The position numbers were made by a program, and so were the translations under genes. Positions 1 to 6,919 of a DNA stretch of 7,083 nt are shown one piece after another; position 1 is the first letter of the stretch, and each line of letters opens with the position of its first letter. The stretch covers positions 1-7,083 of the forward strand of contig DCUF01000012.1 of assembly GCA_002328485.1 (NCBI GenBank), given 5' to 3'. Source of the stretch: Deltaproteobacteria bacterium UBA2221 (GTDB taxonomy: Bacteria > Desulfobacterota > Syntrophorhabdia > Syntrophorhabdales > WCHB1-27). Under the pieces are notes generated by a model. The model had not been told where the DNA came from. It did no database searches and saw nothing but the letters and a program-made list of their open reading frames with translations.

Positions 1-139
1 TAATTGTGCGGAATGCTCTAGTGTGCCATCCCGGTACTGACTCCGAGTTAAATGATAGCGGTAACGGGGACAACCGACAACTAGTAGATTTACGGGAGCA
101 GGGGACGAAAAATTACCTGTATGGAGTCAAAACGGGGCG

Positions 140-781
140 TCAGACGGTAACGAGGCCGTGCTTCACCGCAAACCGCACCAAATCCGCGTGGGTTTTCAGG
201 TTCAGTGCTTCCATCATCCGGTACTTGTGAAATTCGACGGTCCGCTGGGAAATAGCAAGCTCCCGTCCTATCTCCTTGGCCGAAAATCCTTCGGCAAACA
301 ACTGCAGTATCTGTCGCTGTCTGTCGGTGAGTTTCGTTGTAATGACATCCTGGGCGTGATCGGGGTTCCGGTACGATTCGAGCAGCCCGCCCGCAATCAG
401 CGGGGTAACGTAAGTACGTCCTTCCAGAGCCTCCTCTATAGCCCTCATCAACTCCGACGTCGCTGCCTGCTTAAGCACATAACCTGAGGCGCCTGCCTCG
501 AAGGCGCGAGAGGCATACGTAACATCGGGGTGCATGGTAAGCATCACGCATTTCAGGTGTGGGTGCGACTTTTTGATGCGCTTCACCGCTTCTATGCCGT
601 TGAGCCGCGGCATGGAGACGTCGATAATGGCAACGTCGGGCTCCAGGCGTTCGATCTCTTCAAGGAGTGCAACACCGTCCGGCACAGTTGCGACAACTTC
701 AAAGTGCGGAGCCAGGAGACCATGCAGGCCTTCGAGCATTATCTTGTGGTCGTCTGCTATGATCACCCGCACTCTCTTCAC
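140..781 (-). CDS. NarL/LuxR-family two-component response regulator
   Basis: A 213-residue cytoplasmic response regulator that should be phosphorylated by the kinase encoded just upstream and then bind DNA. The receiver domain covers about residues 4-120. It has the acidic pair D10-D11, the phospho-acceptor D54 in AIIDVSMP, the switch threonine T82 and the conserved K104 (YVLK). A LuxR-type helix-turn-helix fills about residues 148-206, with LTDRQRQILQLFAEG and the recognition-helix region ISQRTVEFHKYRMM. Length and domain order are normal for the NarL/FixJ group. The start is GTG (781-779), which overlaps the kinase stop in a GTGA junction. An AGAGGG stretch about seven bases upstream can serve as ribosome binding site, so translation is probably coupled. 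The target genes cannot be read from the sequence; the neighbouring exporter is a candidate only by proximity. Confidence 0.95.
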   Translation of the reverse strand: MKRVRVIIADDHKIMLEGLHGLLAPHFEVVATVPDGVALLEEIERLEPDVAIIDVSMPRLNGIEAVKRIKKSHPHLKCVMLTMHPDVTYASRAFEAGASGYVLKQAATSELMRAIEEALEGRTYVTPLIAGGLLESYRNPDHAQDVITTKLTDRQRQILQLFAEGFSAKEIGRELAISQRTVEFHKYRMMEALNLKTHADLVRFAVKHGLVTV

Positions 782-2955
782 CCATTCCCTCTTTTCCGGG
801 CTTTGCCGGCCGAGCGGTCTGACGGTTCAGCCAGGGGGACCTCCAGTTTCACTATCGTCCCCTCCCCAGGAACGGATGATACGGTCAGACGGCCTCCTGC
901 CAGGCGCGCCCGCTCCTCCATACTCGTCAGTCCGAGCCCATGTCCTTTCCTCTGTCCTGCCTGAAAGCCACGCCCATTGTCGCTAATCGACAGGGTTAGC
1001 AGGCTTTCCGCTTCCCTCAGAAATACGGTCACCATCGAGGCTTGCGCGTGTCTGGCAACGTTTCTGAGGGCCTCCTGAACAATACGGTAGGTGCACAGCG
1101 AAAGGTCCCGCCCGAGATCAGGACGGACATCCTCAGCAGAGAAGCAGAACGGTATGTGCGTGCGCTGAGAGAAGGTGCTGCACTGGGCCCTGAGGGCATC
1201 GGCAAGACCGAGGTCGTCAATGATCGAGGGGTGCAGCTGCGAGGAGATGGAGTGGACATCGGTCGATACCCCAATCAGGCCGCGCTCCAGTTCGGTGAGA
1301 AGCTGTCTGGCCTGGACCGGTATTGCGCTGGTGCTCCTGTTGAATTTTCCCAGTTCTATGGCCAGGATGGCCAGTCTCTGGCTGATGTCGTCGTGCAGCT
1401 CCCGTGCTACCTTGCGCCGCTCAGTCTCCTGAGCAGTGATTAAATTGTCGGCAAGCCGCCTCAGTCTTTCCTCGCTCTCGCGAAGTTGGGCGGTCCTCTT
1501 CAGCACGAGATCTTCAAGCTTGGCTTCGTTTTGCCGCAACCACTCCTCCGTTTCCTTTAAGGCGCTTATGTCGGTCAGCATGGCAAAGATCCCGGAAAAA
1601 ACCCCGTTTTCATCCCTGATCAGCGTTGAAGAGACTATGACCCAGAGGAGCGATCCGTCCTTCCTTTTCAGCCTCCCTTCGTACCTGGCTGCGCGCCCCT
1701 CCTTCCTTTCTTCCATCGGGATACTGTAGCTTGCTTGGTCCTCGTCAAAGAGGAAGAACGACGGTGACTTACCCATTACTTCTTCCATACTGTACCCGAT
1801 CATGGAAAGCAGTTTCGGGTTGGCGTAGGCAGTTCGGAATTCCTCATCAGAGCGCCAGATGCCTTCTTCCGCAGTCTCGACTATCATTCGGTTGCACGCC
1901 TCGCTCTCACGAACAGCCCTCTCCTGCAGTTTCTTCTCGGTCACATCCTTTGCGAACCCTAGATACACCGTCCTTCCCTCGGAGTCCAGGGTGACGTCGA
2001 GAAGACAGTCGACCGGGACCAGAGATCCGTCCGGGCGCGCAAATTCCACCTCGTACGCGACTGGCTTTCCCGTTCGATGGAGTTCCTCGAGCGCTTTCAT
2101 TTCCGTGGCCCGCCATTTTGGCGCGGAAATGTGCTGCCCCTTACCCAACCTGATTGACGAGCGGCCTTCATGGCCAAGGAGCTTAAAGAAAGCCTTGTTG
2201 GCGAAGGTGAGGCCCTCGGCATAGTCATAGACGATAGGCTGAGAGGCGTGGGCGAAGACGTCGGCAAAGAAAGGTCGCCTTCCGTGCCTGGCCTTCAGGT
2301 CCTGAGAGGGAAGCCGGATCTCGACTTCCCTCTCGGCGCCCGCTTCCGGTGGAAACTCCGGGCTGAAAAGGTGGAAGTAATTGCGTCGAACGGTTGTCCC
2401 CCAGAGGATGTGGGGGTGACAGAGCGAGACGGCTCGGAGTGTCTCCAGATCAAAAACCCGGCCATCGTACTGCCAGAACCCCAGGCAGGGATGATCGAGG
2501 AAGAACTTGTGCAGTCGCTTCTCGATGTGGAAGTGGTCGCGCGAGCCCATCTCGCCATCGAAAATCACCTTCATATCGGCAGAAACACGAAGAGTACGGA
2601 AACCATGGCGCAAGGCATTTTCTGTTTCTCCAGAGAGAAAGGCGAGGAGGCCCGCCGGGTCGTCACCATTGTCTTTGCCGGGGGCAGACAGATGGCTGGT
2701 AAATACAATCGCGCCGTCGCGCACGGCCGCGTCGAGGTCTATCCCCTCAAGCTCCAGTTCGCGTTTCAGGGGCTTCGTTCTTGCGGGGTGGCCGATGCAG
2801 AGGCAACAGTGTCCCTTTTGCACGCCTGCTTTAACGAAGGACACCAGAGCGCCCTTCCACTGCTCCGGTTTCTCATATACCTGACATAGCTGATTATGGA
2901 GTTCAAGATTTTCGATGAGTTGGCGGAGGGACGGGGCGTTTTGCGAACCTGCCAT
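778..2955 (-). CDS. MEDS-PAS-PAS sensor histidine kinase (HisKA_3 type)
   Basis: A 725-residue sensor kinase with no evident membrane segment, so probably cytoplasmic. Domains in order: a MEDS sensory domain at about 12-200 (the family found in DcmR and methanogen/methylotroph sensors), a PAS domain at about 232-345, a second PAS/PAC at about 350-468, a coiled-coil linker at about 465-500, a HisKA_3 dimerisation domain with phospho-acceptor H521 in ARELHDDISQRLA, and a HATPase_c domain. The ATPase domain shows the N-box QEALRNVARHA (N632), DNGRGF (D659) and GHGLGL (671-676). It is the cognate partner of the NarL-type regulator that overlaps its 3' end by four bases. The frame is open upstream to a TTG at 3090, but the ATG at 2955 is preferred: the MEDS homology starts right after it, the extra 45 residues look unlike any domain, and they would be encoded across the inverted repeat. 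No good Shine-Dalgarno precedes either start. The signal is unknown. Confidence 0.93.
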   Translation of the reverse strand: MAGSQNAPSLRQLIENLELHNQLCQVYEKPEQWKGALVSFVKAGVQKGHCCLCIGHPARTKPLKRELELEGIDLDAAVRDGAIVFTSHLSAPGKDNGDDPAGLLAFLSGETENALRHGFRTLRVSADMKVIFDGEMGSRDHFHIEKRLHKFFLDHPCLGFWQYDGRVFDLETLRAVSLCHPHILWGTTVRRNYFHLFSPEFPPEAGAEREVEIRLPSQDLKARHGRRPFFADVFAHASQPIVYDYAEGLTFANKAFFKLLGHEGRSSIRLGKGQHISAPKWRATEMKALEELHRTGKPVAYEVEFARPDGSLVPVDCLLDVTLDSEGRTVYLGFAKDVTEKKLQERAVRESEACNRMIVETAEEGIWRSDEEFRTAYANPKLLSMIGYSMEEVMGKSPSFFLFDEDQASYSIPMEERKEGRAARYEGRLKRKDGSLLWVIVSSTLIRDENGVFSGIFAMLTDISALKETEEWLRQNEAKLEDLVLKRTAQLRESEERLRRLADNLITAQETERRKVARELHDDISQRLAILAIELGKFNRSTSAIPVQARQLLTELERGLIGVSTDVHSISSQLHPSIIDDLGLADALRAQCSTFSQRTHIPFCFSAEDVRPDLGRDLSLCTYRIVQEALRNVARHAQASMVTVFLREAESLLTLSISDNGRGFQAGQRKGHGLGLTSMEERARLAGGRLTVSSVPGEGTIVKLEVPLAEPSDRSAGKARKRGNG

Positions 2956-3023
2956 TAGAAAAAGTTTAGCACAACCGTGGGAAAAGAAAACAAGCAAAGG
3001 TGTATACCAATGCTTGCCCCTAA

Positions 3024-3061
3024 CACAGGTCTGTTCTTCACGGTGTAAGAACAGACCTGTG
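3024..3061. repeat. Perfect 15-bp inverted repeat in the divergent intergenic region
   Basis: The arms at 3024-3038 (CACAGGTCTGTTCTT) and 3047-3061 are exact reverse complements, separated by the 8-base spacer CACGGTGT. The centre (about 3042) is almost equidistant from the kinase ATG at 2955 and the exporter ATG at 3133. No T-run follows on either strand, so it does not look like an intrinsic terminator. It could be an operator for the two divergent genes, a 5'-UTR hairpin, or a REP-type dispersed palindrome. The sequence alone does not decide. Confidence 0.85.
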
Positions 3062-3116
3062 AGATCCCCGGTCAGGAACGGCGCCAACAAAGACTACCAA
3101 TTTTCTGTAATATGCG

Positions 3117-3122
3117 TATAAT
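3117..3122 (+). promoter_or_regulatory. Possible -10 element (TATAAT) of the LysE-type gene
   Basis: A perfect TATAAT lies 10 bases before the ATG at 3133. If used, transcription would start around 3129, giving a nearly leaderless message and excluding the upstream ATG at 3112. No convincing -35 box lies at 16-18 bases upstream, and no Shine-Dalgarno is visible, so this is tentative. Confidence 0.3.
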
Positions 3123-3132
3123 TTCCGGCAAT

Positions 3133-3762
3133 ATGCTGCCCTATGTCATTCAGGGGATAGTCTATGGCTTCGCCGCCGCGACGCAGCCGGGCCCATTTCA
3201 GGCGTACCTGATCCTCCAGACCTTGAAGCAGGGATGGAGAAAGACCCTGCCTATGGTCCTTGCGCCCCTCCTCAGCGACGGACCGATTCTTGCCCTGGTC
3301 TTGCTGGTCCTGGCGACGGTTCCCGGCTGGCTGGTCCAGATATTGGAGATTGCAGGCGGCATGTTCGTGATCTATCTCGCCCTTCAGGCATGGAGATCGT
3401 GGAGATCCCACGATTCGATTCCAGATGGTGCTGCAACGATGCCGAGTAGCGGCCGGACCGTTTTTCAAGCCGCATTGGTTAATCTGCTCAACCCTTCCCC
3501 TTACCTGTTCTGGAGCCTGGTAACGGGGCCTATCCTGCTGACCGGTTGGCGCCAGGCCCCGGTAAACGGGATTTCAATGCTGGCAGCCTTCTACCTGACC
3601 ATGGTCGCTGCGTGCGCCGCAGTCATACTTCTCTTTGGCATGACCAGAAGGCTCGGCTTCGGGACAACCCGCATCATGCAGCTCCTCTCTACCCTCGCTC
3701 TCGCCACCTTTGGCCTTTATCACATAGGTGCCGGAATTTGGGCCTGGTGCAATCGCACCTGA
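3133..3762 (+). CDS. LysE/RhtB-family membrane exporter
   Basis: A 209-residue, strongly hydrophobic protein of the LysE translocator family. Its members export amino acids or related small molecules across the inner membrane. Family marks are the N-terminal QGIVYGFAAATQPGPFQAYL with QPGP at 18-21, and the second half-repeat motif NPSPYLFW at 120-127. About six membrane segments are likely (near 5-28, 40-62, 68-88, 112-136, 146-170, 183-204), with a charged loop at 89-108 between the halves. Length is typical. The frame also opens at ATG 3112, but family members usually begin right at the MLPY-like segment, so 3133 is preferred; neither start has a clear ribosome binding site. It is transcribed divergently from the sensor kinase, with the inverted repeat between them, so the two-component system may control it. 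The substrate cannot be told. Confidence 0.87.
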   Translation: MLPYVIQGIVYGFAAATQPGPFQAYLILQTLKQGWRKTLPMVLAPLLSDGPILALVLLVLATVPGWLVQILEIAGGMFVIYLALQAWRSWRSHDSIPDGAATMPSSGRTVFQAALVNLLNPSPYLFWSLVTGPILLTGWRQAPVNGISMLAAFYLTMVAACAAVILLFGMTRRLGFGTTRIMQLLSTLALATFGLYHIGAGIWAWCNRT

Positions 3763-3765
3763 GTG

Positions 3766-3786
3766 GCACGGGCACGAGCCCTGTGC
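3766..3786 (+). terminator. Hairpin just after the LysE-type gene
   Basis: GCACGGGC (3766-3773), loop ACGA, then GCCC-T-GTGC (3778-3786) can form an eight-pair stem with one bulged T, four bases past the stop codon. There is no following T-run, so it is at best a weak or factor-assisted terminator or a 3'-end stabiliser. Confidence 0.3.
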
Positions 3787-3875
3787 AGGCATGGCCGATG
3801 ACGGCACGAAGTCTCCCAGAGGAAGGGCTTATCAAAGCCATAGATAGGGGCGTTTCACGATTAGTTCTAATACGC

Positions 3876-3905
3876 TTGCACAAGAACGGGGCACAATCGT
3901 AATAT
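3876..3905 (+). promoter_or_regulatory. Sigma70-like promoter for the DUF362 gene
   Basis: TTGCAC (3876-3881), an 18-base spacer and TAATAT (3900-3905) resemble a housekeeping promoter. Transcription would start near 3912, about 40 bases before the ATG at 3951. Its presence suggests the DUF362 gene is transcribed separately from the exporter. Confidence 0.5.
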
Positions 3906-3937
3906 ATAGACTTTGACGTATCTGAAACCATTCTTTT

Positions 3938-3943
3938 GAGGAG
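3938..3943 (+). promoter_or_regulatory. Ribosome binding site deciding the DUF362 start
   Basis: GAGGAG lies seven bases before the ATG at 3951. An in-frame TTG at 3936 overlaps this site and is therefore not the start. Confidence 0.8.
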
Positions 3944-3950
3944 ACGCACT

Positions 3951-5705
3951 ATGTCGGACATAGCATTGAAAAAGGGGAAACTATCTTCCACGCTGCGAAG
4001 CGGCCTGGATACGTATTATGGGAAGATACCGGGAATCGAGCCTTCCTTCGTCAGCGCACGATGGGAGCACTGGGGACAGAGTCCCCACACTGTCGTTTAT
4101 CTAGTGAAGAAGGAGAAGAGCACGGTTGGCTGGATCATTTTCAATAGAGCCACAAGCGCGGTCGAGGAGATACTCTTCAACCCCAAAGATGATGGGACGA
4201 CGGTTCGCTCTCAGGCTATCGATGCCCTGATCGCGAAGGAAAGCCTCGTTTCGGCCGAGATTCCCGAGGCGGACAGCTCTCAGTATGGCTGGTTGGTTGA
4301 CTATGGCTTCCGTCCGGCAAGGAGGATAAAGGCCTTCGGCCAGGATTTGGTTAAGCTGGAATTGAGTACCTCGGTCTTTTTCCAGCAGCTCAAGGGATAT
4401 AAGCCCATCAAGACGTACCGCAAGAGAGAACGGGTCGTCATCGAGCCGGTTATTGGCACGCAGACGGAAGGGGATATAAAGGCAGCCCTCCAGAGTCTGC
4501 TGGACCGCCTGGGAGGCGTAAGTAAATACGTGAAACCGGGCCAAACGGTTGTCCTCAAGCCCAACGTTGTCGCCGACCACGGCATGGTGAACGGGGTGTA
4601 TCACGGCGGCGTGGTCACGGACATTCGTATCCTGAAAGGCCTTATCGAACTTCTCTTACCCATCGCCGGAAAGGTGATCGTGGCCGAGGGTTCATCGATT
4701 AACAGAAGCGCAACGGGCAAGATGTTCGAGGTCTATGGATACCCCACGCTTGTCGATCTGGACCCGAAGAAGGTGAGTCTCGTAGATCTGAATACAGACG
4801 AACTGGTAGAAAAAGCCGTGCCTGCGGGCAAAAGGATGAAATCACGAAAAGTTCCACGAACCATCGAGGAGGCCGACGTGCTCATTAGCCTCCCGGTCAT
4901 GAAGATACACTTTGCGGCAGGGGTTTCTCTCGCGATCAAGAACCTCCAGGGAACGATGCCGCCTCTCGAGAAATACATGACCCATTTTTTTGGCCTCTGG
5001 CAGAACCTGGTCAACATCCATCACGTCGTAAAGCCCACCCTCCATATCATTGACGGTATCGTGGGGCAGGAGGATTTTGGCCCTGTATCGGGCACGCCGA
5101 AAACCATGAATCTTCTCATCGGCGGGGAGAACCCGGTCGCCGTGGACGCGGTGACCATGCGGGTCATGGGCCTCAAGCCTCATCAGTCGCCGCCCGTGCT
5201 GCTCGCCTATCTTCAAGGATTGGGACCCATTGAATCGCATAAGATAGAAGTGTTGGGAGCTTCCATAGATAAAGTGGCAAACACCTTCAAGCTTCCCGTG
5301 ATCAATCTGGAAAGTGGCAGAGACTTTAAGATCCACGCGGAGAATGCCTGCATGGGATGTAGGGGGTATTTACACTTCGTTCTTGCCAAGCTGAGAAAGG
5401 CCGATCCAGCCGATCCGAGCAGAATGCTCATCGACCGCCCCTTCAACCCCAGGGTCAATATCTTTCTCGGGCCCCACGCCGGAACCCGGGTGCACCCCAA
5501 AGAGACCAACATATTTATGGGTATATGCCAGCTCCACAATGCCGAGAAAGGCACGGCCCTGGTAGGTTGTCCTCCCCATGCAGAGGTCATCATGAACGGC
5601 ATATTCAAGCTATTCCCCGATGTAGAACGGCCCAAATATGCCGACGAAACCGAAGAGGCGAAGCTGGAGAAGATGCTGAACGAGGTGCTGGAGACGCTGG
5701 TCTAA
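3951..5705 (+). CDS. DUF362 protein with GNAT-like N-terminus and four-cysteine C-terminus
   Basis: A 584-residue soluble protein with three recognisable parts. Residues about 57-138 look like an acetyltransferase (GNAT) fold: VGWIIFN strand, VEEILFNP strand, a helix, then LVDYGFRPARRIKAFGQDLVKLEL, which resembles the end of GNAT domains. Residues about 195-450 are the DUF362 core, with VVLKPN (200-205), VAEGSS (244-249), ADVLISLPVMKIH (308-320), AIKNLQGTMP (328-337), IIDGIVGQEDFGP (366-378) and GENPVAVDAVTM (392-403). DUF362 proteins are of poorly known function and often carry ferredoxin domains. Here there is no ferredoxin motif. Instead the tail has C467-x2-C470, C526 (FMGIC) and C540 (VGCPPHAE), the only cysteines in the protein, suggesting one iron-sulfur cluster. 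The start is set by GAGGAG seven bases upstream. It has its own probable promoter; no partner gene is adjacent on the same strand. The DUF362 assignment is firm; the flanking domains are inferred from pattern. Confidence 0.9.
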   Translation: MSDIALKKGKLSSTLRSGLDTYYGKIPGIEPSFVSARWEHWGQSPHTVVYLVKKEKSTVGWIIFNRATSAVEEILFNPKDDGTTVRSQAIDALIAKESLVSAEIPEADSSQYGWLVDYGFRPARRIKAFGQDLVKLELSTSVFFQQLKGYKPIKTYRKRERVVIEPVIGTQTEGDIKAALQSLLDRLGGVSKYVKPGQTVVLKPNVVADHGMVNGVYHGGVVTDIRILKGLIELLLPIAGKVIVAEGSSINRSATGKMFEVYGYPTLVDLDPKKVSLVDLNTDELVEKAVPAGKRMKSRKVPRTIEEADVLISLPVMKIHFAAGVSLAIKNLQGTMPPLEKYMTHFFGLWQNLVNIHHVVKPTLHIIDGIVGQEDFGPVSGTPKTMNLLIGGENPVAVDAVTMRVMGLKPHQSPPVLLAYLQGLGPIESHKIEVLGASIDKVANTFKLPVINLESGRDFKIHAENACMGCRGYLHFVLAKLRKADPADPSRMLIDRPFNPRVNIFLGPHAGTRVHPKETNIFMGICQLHNAEKGTALVGCPPHAEVIMNGIFKLFPDVERPKYADETEEAKLEKMLNEVLETLV

Positions 5706-5724
5706 AGCGTTCCCCCATCAAATT

Positions 5725-6189
5725 CTATGCACCGCGCCTTCTGCCCCCTGCCCGGATCTGTTTGCGGCCGCTTTGTTTTGCCCGATACGGTGACCTATCC
5801 GCAGCCGGGATCAGTTGAGGGCAGGGTTACCCATCCGCAGTCGGCGTCGAGGTGCCGACTCCGATGCTTACGGTGACGTGCAACCGGCGATGAAAGGTCC
5901 GGCAGGTTAAGGGATCTTACGGCACCAATGATTCTTTGCGCCACCGCAACGGCTCCTTTCATGTCCGTACCGGACAGAATACACGCAAATTCTCCACCAC
6001 CATAAGGGGCCGACAGATCAGTCGGTCCCGTCACCGTCTGGACAGTGCCCGTTTTCCCTCTTATCCGCGTGCCCCACGTGATGCATCCTTTCTCAGCCTC
6101 ACGCTGTGCCACAGCCGCTATACAACATTCCTTCTGGTATTGCCCAAAGAATGCGTGACCATACTCTTTACAACGTTGACGGAGTGGTC
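5725..6189 (-). pseudogene. Decayed GGDEF (diguanylate cyclase) domain
   Basis: Reading the minus strand in pieces gives most landmarks of a GGDEF domain in the right order. DHSVNVVK (from 6189) then, after a one-base frame change near 6166, EYGHAFFGQYQKECCIAAVAQ corresponds to the DHFKxxNDxYGHxxGD region. PTDLSAPYGGGEFACILSGTD is the signature loop, followed by MKGAVAVAQRIIGAVRSLNLP. After a second frame change near 5881-5884 come HVTVSIGVGTSTPTADG, an in-frame TAA at 5827-5829, and LIPAADRSPYRAKQSGRKQI, ending at a stop at 5725-5727. The signature reads GGGEF rather than GG(D/E)EF, and a broken frame plus internal stop rule out a working enzyme that makes cyclic di-GMP. No sensor domain or start remains. 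The upstream end runs into the promoter of the TetR gene. An open frame of 148 codons (5795-6241) covers part of it but is not a real gene. Confidence 0.78.
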
Positions 6190-6204
6190 TTTGGTGGTTA
6201 GAAT
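6176..6204 (+). promoter_or_regulatory. Sigma70 promoter of the TetR-family gene
   Basis: TTGACG (6176-6181), an exact 17-base spacer and TAGAAT (6199-6204) each match the consensus in five of six positions. Transcription would start near 6211, inside the palindrome that follows immediately, so a bound repressor would block initiation. Confidence 0.75.
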
Positions 6205-6220
6205 GTGAGTAAGCACTCAC
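6205..6220. promoter_or_regulatory. Palindromic operator, probable TetR-family binding site
   Basis: GTGAGT (6205-6210), AAGC, ACTCAC (6215-6220) form a 16-bp palindrome directly after the -10 box and covering the expected transcription start, 20 bases before the ATG of the TetR gene. The shape and place are typical of autorepression by TetR-family proteins. I saw no second complete copy in the window. Confidence 0.72.
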
Positions 6221-6239
6221 TTTCATAAGAAAGGCAATC

Positions 6240-6869
6240 ATGAGTTTCTCGAAAGATGTCCGGCGTGATCAGGTGGTAACAGCCTCCCTGAAGCTCATCG
6301 GGAAATCTGGGCTGAGCGGTCTTACCACGGCAGCGATAGCAAAGGAGGTGGGTATTTCGGAGGCAAATATCTACCGCCATTTTCACAACAAGCAGGAAAT
6401 ACTATCGGAGACCATCAAGCGTATCGGGGAGGGACTGAAAAGCAACGTGGAGATCGCTATAGAGTCCTCATCAGGGCCCCTCAATTGTCTGAGGCAGGTT
6501 TTTCAGCTCCATCTGCGCTATGTCGAGCGGAACCCCGGCATCCCGAGGCTGCTCTTCTCCGATGATATCCACACAAACGATTCGGAGATGAAGCCTCGCT
6601 TGCTGGCGATGGTGGCTGGCTATATGGACTCCTTGGAAAGGATTGTCCGAGGAGGGATCGAAAACGGAGAGATCAGGGAATCGGTAGACCCCAAGGCGAC
6701 GGCACTAACGTTCATCGGCATGATCCAGGTTAGCATCATACGCTGGATCCTAAGTGACTTCACCCTTTCCATAGAAAATGAGGGGTTGTCCCTCTGGGAT
6801 AATTACGTGGCGTGTATTAGTGTATCTGTGTGCCACACCCGTGACGAGACCAGATCAAGTTGTTCGTAA
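6240..6869 (+). CDS. TetR/AcrR-family transcriptional regulator
   Basis: A 209-residue repressor-type regulator. The N-terminal TetR helix-turn-helix spans about residues 8-55, with RDQVVTASLKLIGKSGLSGLTTAAIAKEVGISEANIYRHFHNKQEIL, including the hallmark IYRHF and the following K. The rest (about 60-195) is an all-helical ligand and dimer domain with family-like features such as RLLFSDD and LWDNYVACI; the ligand cannot be predicted. The ATG at 6240 is preceded by GAAAGG at a five-base spacing, and upstream lie a strong promoter and a palindromic operator, which points to autorepression. The CO dehydrogenase gene starts 50 bases after the stop, on the same strand and with no obvious promoter of its own, so the two are probably co-transcribed and the regulator probably controls cooS. 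Confidence 0.92.
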   Translation: MSFSKDVRRDQVVTASLKLIGKSGLSGLTTAAIAKEVGISEANIYRHFHNKQEILSETIKRIGEGLKSNVEIAIESSSGPLNCLRQVFQLHLRYVERNPGIPRLLFSDDIHTNDSEMKPRLLAMVAGYMDSLERIVRGGIENGEIRESVDPKATALTFIGMIQVSIIRWILSDFTLSIENEGLSLWDNYVACISVSVCHTRDETRSSCS

Positions 6870-6907
6870 ATTATTACCTGCCGAAAGAGAAGGGCCTCAA
6901 CCAAACC

Positions 6908-6914
6908 AAGGAGG
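6908..6914 (+). promoter_or_regulatory. Strong ribosome binding site of cooS
   Basis: AAGGAGG, a near-perfect Shine-Dalgarno, sits five bases before the ATG at 6920 and fixes the start of the partial gene at the window edge. Confidence 0.85.
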
Positions 6915-6919
6915 AAGCG

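Noticed and set aside
1..139. Possible terminator or gene remnant downstream of the response regulator
   Set aside because: I found no stable stem with a T-run on the minus strand and no readable protein fragment.
6..230. A 74-codon plus-strand open frame at the left edge
   Set aside because: It has no recognisable domain, no ribosome binding site, and its second half runs antisense through the end of the response-regulator gene.
2170..2889. A 239-codon plus-strand open frame opposite the kinase
   Set aside because: It is the mirror of codon bias in the kinase MEDS/PAS region and shows no protein family features.
2956..3090. N-terminal extension of the kinase to a TTG codon at 3090
   Set aside because: The extra 45 residues look unlike any domain, have no ribosome binding site and would be encoded across the perfect inverted repeat. 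The MEDS domain begins right after the ATG at 2955.
5764..5771. GCGGCCGC palindrome
   Set aside because: Eight bases within the relic coding for part of the QSGRK-like segment; expected by chance in GC-rich sequence.
5789..5844. Imperfect 20-base direct repeat (5789-5808 and 5825-5844, 17 of 20 identical)
   Set aside because: The two copies fall at different normal positions of the GGDEF relic, whose spacing is about that of intact domains, so a recent duplication is not needed to explain them.
5795..6241. A 148-codon minus-strand open frame taken as an intact gene
   Set aside because: Only its middle matches GGDEF. The rest of the domain lies in another frame, and its start overlaps the TetR operator and start codon.
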